A stretch of 10,545 bases of DNA from Pseudomonadota bacterium (GTDB lineage Bacteria; Pseudomonadota; Gammaproteobacteria; Burkholderiales; Casimicrobiaceae). Made by a program: the position numbers and the translations under genes. Shown piece after piece: positions 1 to 5,066 of this stretch (the stretch's first letter is position 1; each line of letters opens with the position of its first letter). The stretch spans positions 1 through 10,545 of the forward strand of contig JAKPSO010000540.1 of assembly GCA_029571495.1 (NCBI GenBank), in the 5' to 3' direction. The notes beneath the pieces are model-generated. The model was not told where the DNA came from. It searched no databases and saw only the letters and a list, made by a program, of their open reading frames with translations.

Positions 1-446
1 CGAATGAAGGTGCCGGGCAGGTTCGCACGCTCCTTCCACGTCGTGCCGCCGTCGATGGTTTGGTAGAGCTTGCCCGCGCCGTTCCCGTACCAACCGATGT
101 CCGGCGTGACGAAACTGATGTCGTCTTGCTTGCCTTTAAAGGCGACGGTGTCGAGCTTTTTCCATGCGAGCACTTTTTCCGCGATCGTGGGTTTCGCGGC
201 CGGATCCTTGCAGAACTGAGCAAAACCTTCCGACGTGTTTGCGAAGTTTTCCGTTTTTGCCAACTCCCACGAACGCTCACATTTCGCGGTGCGCGCGCAC
301 CACTGGTAACCCGCCGCAGGGAGACAACCATGCGCGTCGCGGTCGCCGCCGATGGGCCGTGGCGCAGGCGTGTCAGCAGCGCATGCGTTCAGACTCAGCG
401 TGGCGAAAGTGACAACGGCGGCGACGAAAAATGGCTTGAAGTTCAT
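1..446 (-). CDS. Exported Asp-box (BNR/Ycf48-like) protein, probable lipoprotein, 3' part missing
   Basis: The gene runs leftward off the window; 148 codons are visible. I chose the ATG at 446-444 because AGGA lies about 10 bases upstream and the product begins with a signal peptide. The hydrophobic stretch at about residues 5-21 ends in LNAC (Cys22), a lipobox with an unusual Asn at -2, so lipid attachment is possible but not certain. Residues 40-60 form a Cys-rich patch (GC, AGYQWC, KCERSW) with Cys41, Cys50 and Cys56, plus Cys79. From memory, an AGYxWC...KCxRxWE pattern recurs in small secreted bacterial proteins. Residues about 108-138 (ISFVTPDIGWYGNG then TIDGGTTW) match the first blade of an Asp-box or Ycf48-like beta-propeller, with the box S/T-x-D-x-G-x-T-W intact. 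The missing part probably holds further blades. Its function is unknown; assembly factor, sialidase-like or binding roles cannot be separated here. Confidence 0.75.
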   Translation of the reverse strand, partial: MNFKPFFVAAVVTFATLSLNACAADTPAPRPIGGDRDAHGCLPAAGYQWCARTAKCERSWELAKTENFANTSEGFAQFCKDPAAKPTIAEKVLAWKKLDTVAFKGKQDDISFVTPDIGWYGNGAGKLYQTIDGGTTWKERANLPGTFI

Positions 447-552
447 GTGCGCGAAGGTCCTTTCGGGAGTGAGGCTAGCGCTGCGGGTGCTCGCGTGCAA
501 ACGGAGTTACAGCTTTTTGCGCGCAACGACCGTGGCACGGCGCTTTGGCTCT

Positions 553-580
553 ATTTTGTCGGATTATTGACTATTGACAA
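553..580 (-). promoter_or_regulatory. Candidate sigma70-type promoter for the gene ending at 446
   Basis: Read on the minus strand, TTGTCA (580-575) is five of six to the -35 consensus. CAAAAT (558-553) follows after 16 bases and is four of six to the -10 consensus. It would give a leader of about 100 bases before the ATG at 446. The area is AT-rich compared with its surroundings. This is a pattern match only. Confidence 0.3.
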
Positions 581-653
581 AAAGTGCTGCAAACGGCCAA
601 CAGGCGGTCGTTAGGTGCAGAAAGCTGTATGCGTGCGAACAGAGGAAGTCACT

Positions 654-703
654 GTGGGAGCGAAGCCGTGACCGATCGCTTTCGCGGCTGCCGCCGCTCC
701 CAC
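654..703. repeat. REP-like imperfect palindrome
   Basis: GTGGGAGCG (654-662) is the exact reverse complement of CGCTCCCAC (695-703). Inside, AGCCG (664-668) pairs with CGGCT (685-689). The opening GTGGGAGCG followed by a GC-rich stem is the typical look of REP elements in Pseudomonas, Xanthomonas and relatives, which RAYT transposases mobilise. Only one copy is present and no RAYT gene is in view. It could instead be a structured leader or a terminator-like hairpin, but no T-run follows. Confidence 0.6.
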
Positions 704-847
704 GAAACTCCTAACTGCGTAACCTCGTGTTACACCGCCCGCACCACGATGGCGTCCCAACCGTCGCCGCGGCGCGTCTACTCCGGTAAGGGCGCTACGT
801 GAATCTCACACCGCGCATTGCAAGACAAACTACCACCGGAGACCATC

Positions 848-1483
848 ATGTTCACACGCAAAGCCTTTATCCAATTTGCCGCCATCGCCGCCAGCAGCGT
901 CGCGATCAGCGCGAGCCACGCGCAATGGCAAGGCATCGCCGCGCAGAACGCCGCGTTCGACGCGCAGTTCAACGCCCGCCTCGGCGCGATGCAACAACAA
1001 AACGCGCGTTACCAACAAGCGATTTGGCAAAACCACCTCAAAGTCAACGGCCCACGTTTGCGCTCACAGTATGCGCAGATGCGCGCCTCGGGTCGTGCGA
1101 ACTTCACCTTCGAACAATTCGCGTACTGGGACTTGATGACCGCCGCGGGCACCAACATTCAAGGCGCGCAGCAACACCAACAAAACCAATTCGCCGCCTC
1201 GCAACGCGCCAACGCCACGGTGCAACAAGGTCACGCCAGCTACAACGCGGGCATGGCGCAAAACAGCGCACGTCAATCCGCCGCCGTGGCCAACTACACG
1301 AACCAAGCGATCCGCGGCGTTGCGCCGTACCAAGATTCGTCGGGCCGTACGACGATGCTGCCGCACTACCTGCCACAAGGCCAAACGTATCAATATGGCG
1401 GCTACACCTACGCGCAGGACGCACAAGGCGCGTACTACCAACAGCAGGGCAATTCGTGGGTGCGCATGCAGGCGGGGCGCTGA
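848..1483 (+). CDS. Glutamine-rich secreted protein of unknown function
   Basis: The product has 211 residues. I chose the ATG at 848 over one 30 bases upstream because GGAG (838-841) sits six bases before it and the protein then starts directly with a signal peptide: basic n-region FTRK, hydrophobic core, and SHA|QW cleavage near residue 25. The mature part has no cysteine and no membrane segment. It is very rich in Gln (36 of 211 residues overall), Ala and Asn, suggesting an extended or helical periplasmic or secreted protein. A central FEQFAYWDLMTAAGTN segment is followed by helical Gln/Ala-rich sequence. The C-terminus is Tyr-rich, with YQYGGYTYAQDAQGAYYQQQ followed by NSWVRMQ, and looks like short beta strands. 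I do not recognise a family. It ends 22 bases before the convergent barrel gene, and no terminator is seen between them. Confidence 0.8.
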   Translation: MFTRKAFIQFAAIAASSVAISASHAQWQGIAAQNAAFDAQFNARLGAMQQQNARYQQAIWQNHLKVNGPRLRSQYAQMRASGRANFTFEQFAYWDLMTAAGTNIQGAQQHQQNQFAASQRANATVQQGHASYNAGMAQNSARQSAAVANYTNQAIRGVAPYQDSSGRTTMLPHYLPQGQTYQYGGYTYAQDAQGAYYQQQGNSWVRMQAGR

Positions 1484-1505
1484 GCGCCCTTCGGTGCGCG
1501 TGCGT

Positions 1506-2489
1506 CTACCAGCGCGCGCCCACCGAAAGTTCAATCGCGCGATGCTGGTTTTCGTAAAGTGATGGCGTGGCGTGGTTCGTCGCGTTGGACACACTCACGC
1601 GCAGGTAACTGTTCTTGGCGAGCGGCCATTCGGCGGTGAGGTCGGTCGAGACGAAACGATCACGTCGTGCGGGCAAGCCATCGGGCCCAGCGCCGTCGAA
1701 CCGCGTACGTTGCAATAGAAGGGTTGCGGACCACTGCGCGCCGATGAACGGCCACGTGGTTTCGAGCGAAACGTGCGCGCCACGATTGGAAAGATCCGAA
1801 TAACCTTGTCGATTGCGCTCGCGACGAACGCCCCACGCCAGCTCCACTTTGTCGAGCCCGATGTCGGCGAACTTCCAGCGCTTGTTGCCCGACAGCGCAA
1901 GCACATCGGCGTCTAGATCAACAAACGCGGCGCTGTGGCGATACCGCGCGGGTTCGATGCGCACGGACCAAAGGTCACCGTCGGGTGACGCTTGAGTCCA
2001 ATCGACGCGAATTGATTCCGTCGTGCGAAACGAGTTGCCAGCTACGCCCAACACCATGTGCGACGGCGATACGCCCAACGAGCCGCTACCGACGTTCCAA
2101 CGCGCCGCTACGTCGATCGTCCCGAAAGCCAAGCCCAAGTCGCGCGCAGTCGGCGACCAACGCACTTCCGAAACAGCCGTCGCCGAAAACTGCAGCGGGC
2201 CGTCCGTCGACCACTCGCGCGAGCCATTTACGAGTAAACGCGATACGGGCCCGGCCAATTTCGACAAGCCCGGCAATTGCACTAACGCGCCATCGGGCGA
2301 TACGCGCACGAGCGGCGAGGTTGAGCGCTCCCAGCCTTGGCCGAATTCGGTTTCAACGTGAGCGCTGGCGTCGCTGGCGGTGTCGCTGTGTCCCGTCGGT
2401 TGGGTGACTTGCGCCACGGCAACCCCGCCGAGACTCGCGCAGAGGAGCGCACCGACACATCGCCGCGCTCCTTGCCACACTACGGTCAA
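1506..2489 (-). CDS. Predicted outer-membrane beta-barrel protein
   Basis: The product has 327 residues if it starts at the TTG at 2489. A GTG at 2480 would give 324, and a GTG further upstream (2558) would put extra residues before the signal peptide. Neither near start has a clear ribosome-binding site, but the TTG overlaps the TGA stop of the small upstream gene (TTGA), which suggests translational coupling. The signal peptide has an RR n-region, core VGALLCASLGGVAVA, and cleavage before QVTQ at about residue 26. The mature protein alternates polar and hydrophobic residues with many Trp and Tyr. It ends in AIELSVGARW, a C-terminal aromatic residue after a beta strand, as BAM-assembled barrels have. 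Late segments such as LSGNKRW, ETTWPFIGAQWSATLL and NATNHATPSLYENQ recall the barrel half of Slam/DUF560-type proteins, but that link is only an impression. Its transported substrate or role is unknown. Confidence 0.7.
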   Translation of the reverse strand: MTVVWQGARRCVGALLCASLGGVAVAQVTQPTGHSDTASDASAHVETEFGQGWERSTSPLVRVSPDGALVQLPGLSKLAGPVSRLLVNGSREWSTDGPLQFSATAVSEVRWSPTARDLGLAFGTIDVAARWNVGSGSLGVSPSHMVLGVAGNSFRTTESIRVDWTQASPDGDLWSVRIEPARYRHSAAFVDLDADVLALSGNKRWKFADIGLDKVELAWGVRRERNRQGYSDLSNRGAHVSLETTWPFIGAQWSATLLLQRTRFDGAGPDGLPARRDRFVSTDLTAEWPLAKNSYLRVSVSNATNHATPSLYENQHRAIELSVGARW

Positions 2490-2671
2490 GCGCGCTTGAA
2501 GCAGACGCGCGTCCAGGTGACCGTACCGTTGGCGTTGGTCGTGGGCACGTTGTAACACGTGGTGCCGTGGCCCACATTCGAAGCGGCGCGAGCAAATGCG
2601 GGCGCTTGAATGGCGGCGAACAGCAGACCGACAGCGGCGGCGGAGATAGCGATGCGTGAACGAAGTTTCAT
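2486..2671 (-). CDS. Small secreted peptide with two cysteines
   Basis: The product has 61 residues. The ATG at 2671-2669 is preceded by AGGA about seven bases upstream. Residues 1-27 form a clear signal peptide (MKLRSR, hydrophobic core, APAFA|RAA), leaving a mature peptide of about 34 residues. This contains Cys39 and Cys57 around a Thr/Asn-rich stretch (YNVPTTNANGTVTWTRV), so a single disulfide hairpin is plausible. It ends in a basic tail, FKRA. Its TGA stop (2488-2486) overlaps the TTG start proposed for the barrel gene, so the two are probably one transcript and possibly one functional unit. No family is recognised. Overlap with another ORF lowers certainty slightly, but the signal peptide and ribosome-binding site support a real gene. 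Confidence 0.75.
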   Translation of the reverse strand: MKLRSRIAISAAAVGLLFAAIQAPAFARAASNVGHGTTCYNVPTTNANGTVTWTRVCFKRA

Positions 2672-2718
2672 GAGGATTCCTGTCGTGTTTTGATTGAGGT
2701 GAACTGGTGCGAGCAGAT

Positions 2719-2741
2719 GTTCAATTCGCGTTCAGTTGAAC
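2719..2741. promoter_or_regulatory. Inverted repeat GTTCAA-N11-TTGAAC upstream of the small peptide gene
   Basis: GTTCAA (2719-2724) and TTGAAC (2736-2741) are exact inverted arms. GTTCA also repeats directly with an 11-base period (2719 and 2730). The site lies about 50 bases upstream of the minus-strand ATG at 2671 and about 100 upstream of the plus-strand start at 2845, so it could be an operator for either gene. No regulator is identified. Confidence 0.3.
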
Positions 2742-2788
2742 GACAGAGCCGTTGTGCGGGCGAAAAATACATCGTGGGCATAACTTTT

Positions 2789-2801
2789 TTCGTGACACGA
2801 A
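2789..2801. promoter_or_regulatory. 13-bp perfect palindrome TTCGTG-A-CACGAA, possible operator
   Basis: The two six-base arms match exactly around one central base. It sits just before TAAACT (2809-2814), a four of six match to a -10 box, about 30 bases upstream of the TTG start at 2845. That is where a repressor or activator of the plus-strand gene would bind. No good -35 is visible. Confidence 0.3.
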
Positions 2802-2844
2802 GGCACTCTAAACTTGAGTCCACGCAACCCCTCGAAAGCTTCGC

Positions 2845-3504
2845 TTGAAATTCACAACCCTGAAGGCGTCGCCACGCTCCGTTTGGCGATATTTGTTCGG
2901 CTGCGCTCTAGCGTGCTTCGTCGTCAATCACCCCGCCGCCGCAGCCGACGACAAGAAATTTGGCCAATCGCGCGTCGCGACGTACGACATTCCAGCCGCG
3001 ACGATTGCCAAGTTTCAGAAGTTCAAGGCAAGCGCGCCAGTGAAAGGTGAGTCGCCGCTTGTTGCAACGCTGTTGGCGGATACGGAGGCTTGGTCCGGTC
3101 CAGAGTTGAGCACGAGCGCGACCGCGAATCCCTACACCATCGTCGTAACCGTGAAAGGCACCGCGAAGGCCGATGGTGATGCCACGACGCTGTGGAATGC
3201 GGGCTGGGTTCTTGACGACGGCGTCCGGCGTTTGAACGTGTTGCCGGGCATCGCTAAGGTCGGCGCGAAAGCCGGCGAGCGTTTAGAGATGACCGGCACG
3301 TCGCCCACGAGCTTCAAGGAAAGTCGCAAAGTCGGCGTGGCGCTTGAGCTGGTGAACGCGAAAAACTTGAGCTTCGACGGCGTTCACGTTGAAGTCTGGT
3401 CCGGCGTGCCCGAGCCCAGCAAGCTTGAAATTTCCTACGCGTTTCGCTACGCGATCGTGGGATTGGTGCTTGGCCTACTCTTTTGGTGGTGGCGCCGAAA
3501 CTAA
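2845..3504 (+). CDS. Exported protein with C-terminal membrane anchor (PEP-CTERM-like tail)
   Basis: The product has 219 residues. The only usable start in frame after the stop at 2815-2817 is the TTG at 2845; its ribosome-binding site is weak. Residues 10-34 are a signal peptide (SVWRYLFGCALACFVV, cleavage near AAA|ADD). The middle part, about residues 35-187, has no cysteine and reads as a beta-rich extracytoplasmic domain, with segments such as NPYTIVVTVKGTAKADGD, LWNAGWVLDDGVRRLNVLPG and VGVALELVNAKNLSFDGVHVEVW. The C-terminus carries VPEPS (188-192), a polar linker, a hydrophobic segment (202-216) and a final RRN. That order (PEP motif, membrane helix, basic end) is the layout of exosortase-sorted PEP-CTERM proteins. 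The linker is longer and more polar than usual, so an ordinary tail anchor is equally possible. The function of the domain is not recognised. Confidence 0.75.
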   Translation: MKFTTLKASPRSVWRYLFGCALACFVVNHPAAAADDKKFGQSRVATYDIPAATIAKFQKFKASAPVKGESPLVATLLADTEAWSGPELSTSATANPYTIVVTVKGTAKADGDATTLWNAGWVLDDGVRRLNVLPGIAKVGAKAGERLEMTGTSPTSFKESRKVGVALELVNAKNLSFDGVHVEVWSGVPEPSKLEISYAFRYAIVGLVLGLLFWWWRRN

Positions 3505-3595
3505 CGCAGCGGCAAGCGCGCGCCGACAGCGCGACGCGGCGTCGTCTGACAGCGATATGCATGGGTCGCGCGTAGTCTGAGGTCATCGGTGACGC

Positions 3596-4054
3596 ATGGT
3601 TTTCGTGCGTTTCCGTCCGTTTCTTACTCGCCTCATGCGCAATCGCTTCGCCCAAGCTCAAGCTCCGCCAAGAAATCGTCCGTGCTGTCGATGGCGTCTC
3701 TGCGTCGCGCTTGCACTAACGCTCGCGTGCGCCGTGGTTGTCGTCGCAGCGGACAACGAATCGAGCGTGTTGACGACAAGCAGTCCAAGCGCTGTACGCA
3801 TCGTCGACCCGACTCGTCCGCAAGTTCAACTCAAACGGTTGCGCTTCGTCGACGTCATCGCGCCCACTACGTTTTACGAAGAAACAGAACTCACACTGTG
3901 TCGCACGCGTCCACAACGCTTCTGTCGCGATCTGGCCAAGGCTGAATTTGAAATTACTTCGCTACACCCGCTCGTGCCCGCGGTGCCCGGCCTCACCGCG
4001 AAGAGCATCACGTTTCGCCACAACGCCGTGATCGCGAACTACACGTTCCGCTGA
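3596..4054 (+). CDS. Exported protein of unknown function
   Basis: The product has 152 residues. I used the ATG at 3596 because GAGG (3580-3583) lies 12 bases upstream; the in-frame ATG at 3635 has no ribosome-binding site. The n-region is long and basic (about 34 residues, several Arg). A hydrophobic core follows (LCVALALTLACAVVVVA, about 36-51), with probable cleavage after Ala52 before DNES. The mature part of about 100 residues contains a Cys pair in ELTLCRTRPQRFCRDLAKAE. It ends in a beta-like stretch (SITFRHNAVIANYTFR) with a terminal aromatic-basic pair. I recognise no family. The gene starts 91 bases after the PEP-CTERM-like gene and may be co-transcribed with it. It ends with TGA directly abutting the stop of pepE on the other strand. 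Confidence 0.65.
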   Translation: MVFVRFRPFLTRLMRNRFAQAQAPPRNRPCCRWRLCVALALTLACAVVVVAADNESSVLTTSSPSAVRIVDPTRPQVQLKRLRFVDVIAPTTFYEETELTLCRTRPQRFCRDLAKAEFEITSLHPLVPAVPGLTAKSITFRHNAVIANYTFR

Positions 4055-4777
4055 CTATGCGCTGGTTGGACGAAGCAGCGTCGATCTGCTCGGCACGCCG
4101 TAAGCCTCACGACCCGAGGCAAACCACTTGCCCGGAAACGGTCCGCACAATGTGATCTCGTGACCCCGTACGCGCAGCCAATCGCCCTCCGGCAAACCAA
4201 AGACTGGCATCGTCGGATTCATCGCCACAAACTCGGCGAGGCGCTGGTCGCGCGTCTCGCCCATCCAGCCGTCGGGCACGGCGTTGGTGTAGTGCGCGTT
4301 GAGCTGAAAGTCGATCACGCCCAGCGCGTCGAGCCCCGACGGATCGATGATCGGCATGTCGTTGGTCGTGCGAATCGTCGGCGCGCAAATCGCCGAGCCA
4401 GCGCTCCAACCCACATAGGGCTTGCCCGCGAGGATTTGCGTGCGCAGCGGCACGATGAGTTCATTGCGGCGGAGATGGCGAAGCAGATTAAATGTGTTGC
4501 CGCCATTGACCATGATCGCGTCGGCCTCGGCGAGCGCTGCGGCGGCGTCTTTGTAGTGATGAATCGCGGTGATTTCGATGTCGAGCGACGAAAGCGCTCC
4601 GCGCACGTTCGCGGTCGTCGCGTCCCACGCCACCGCCTCGCTCGGAACCACGCTCGCGTAGGGAATCAACACGACGCGTTTCGCGCCGCCAATCGTTTCG
4701 CGAATCGCCTCAACGGCATGCTCAAGATAGCCCGTGGTGGGCATGCGGGAGTTGGATAGAAGCAGAAGATTTTTCAT
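4055..4777 (-). CDS. pepE: Dipeptidase E (peptidase family S51, alpha-aspartyl dipeptidase)
   Basis: The product has 240 residues, close to the roughly 229 of enterobacterial PepE. This cytoplasmic serine peptidase cleaves dipeptides with N-terminal aspartate. It starts like the family (MKNLLLLSNSRMP) and keeps GGNTFNLL (92-99). The nucleophile motif GWSAG has Ser125, followed by PTIRTTNDMPIIDP with Asp140 and NAHYTN with His162. These three align with Ser120, Asp135 and His157 of Salmonella PepE, so the enzyme should be active. Further matches are GETRDQRLAEF and FGLPEGDW. I chose the ATG at 4777 rather than an upstream start at 4816 because it aligns with the family N-terminus. No ribosome-binding site is visible before it. 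The C-terminus is slightly longer than in E. coli. It stands alone on this strand and converges with zero spacing on the neighbouring gene. Confidence 0.95.
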   Translation of the reverse strand: MKNLLLLSNSRMPTTGYLEHAVEAIRETIGGAKRVVLIPYASVVPSEAVAWDATTANVRGALSSLDIEITAIHHYKDAAAALAEADAIMVNGGNTFNLLRHLRRNELIVPLRTQILAGKPYVGWSAGSAICAPTIRTTNDMPIIDPSGLDALGVIDFQLNAHYTNAVPDGWMGETRDQRLAEFVAMNPTMPVFGLPEGDWLRVRGHEITLCGPFPGKWFASGREAYGVPSRSTLLRPTSA

Positions 4778-4850
4778 GGGAACTAGTCTACGACGCCGAT
4801 GGTGGGCAGATGTCAACCCAGACTCTCAATGATGCAACTTTATCGCGCCA

Positions 4851-4866
4851 GCGACCAGCTGGTTGC
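4851..4866. promoter_or_regulatory. 16-bp near-perfect palindrome around ACCAGCTGGT
   Basis: ACCAGCTGGT (4854-4863) is a perfect ten-base palindrome, flanked by GCG and TGC that extend it with one mismatch. It has no loop, so it is more likely a DNA-binding site than an RNA hairpin. It lies about 75 bases upstream of pepE and 200 upstream of the propeller operon. Confidence 0.3.
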
Positions 4867-4888
4867 GCTTTCGAGCCGCATGCGATGA

Positions 4889-4904
4889 TGTCAATAAGTT
4901 GACA
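4889..4904. promoter_or_regulatory. Inverted repeat TGTCAA-TAAG-TTGACA
   Basis: Six-base exact arms flank a four-base centre, in a locally AT-rich patch. Each arm also reads as a perfect -35 hexamer (TTGACA), one for each direction, but no good -10 box follows at the right distance on either strand. It may be an operator rather than a promoter element. Confidence 0.35.
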
Positions 4905-5066
4905 AAACAGCCTGCAACGACCGCTGATCTGTCGCTTGCGCACTGAAGCTGTTAAACACAATGTGGCTGCAAGACCCGCGCACCGCCGTGATTCATCGCC
5001 CGCGAATGTCTGTTCTCGACGCACTTTCTCGTTCTTTCGGTGCATTACTCATTTTTGGGGAACGAC

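Larger units (their letters stand above)
447..847. other. Intergenic region with divergent starts and a REP-like palindrome
   Basis: No convincing gene is seen in these 401 bases. Open frames crossing it have no ribosome-binding site and no recognisable protein. It holds a possible leftward promoter (553-580), a REP-like imperfect palindrome (654-703), and a small hairpin with arms GTAAC (719-723) and GTTAC (729-733). The ribosome-binding site GGAG of the next gene is at 838-841. Confidence 0.6.
4778..5066. other. Divergent intergenic region between pepE and the propeller operon
   Basis: These 289 bases hold no convincing gene. They contain two palindromes (4851-4866 and 4889-4904) and two copies of GATGTCAA (4809-4816 and 4887-4894), which read as TTGACATC toward pepE. 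They also carry the probable ribosome-binding region GGGGAA just before the ATG at 5067. No promoter with good -35 and -10 boxes could be placed in either direction. Confidence 0.5.

Noticed and set aside
574..579. Perfect TTGACA on the plus strand
   Set aside because: No -10-like hexamer at 16-18 bases downstream; the same patch fits a minus-strand promoter better.
799..1557. 252-codon frame overlapping the Gln-rich protein gene
   Set aside because: Arg-rich out-of-frame product; the frame at 848-1483 has GGAG and a signal peptide.
2353..2473. Strong AAGGAG (minus strand, 2473-2468) seven bases before an ATG at 2460
   Set aside because: This ATG is out of frame with the barrel protein and opens only 35 Arg-rich codons; the signal peptide is in the other frame. 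A frameshift in the sequence is a remote alternative.
3533..3548. GC-rich small hairpin after the PEP-CTERM-like gene as a terminator
   Set aside because: Short stem (GACGC/GCGTC), almost no loop and no T-run; read-through into the next gene seems likely.
4160..4759. 199-codon plus-strand open frame across pepE
   Set aside because: It mirrors pepE, which carries a full catalytic triad; the frame has no signal peptide, motif or ribosome-binding site.
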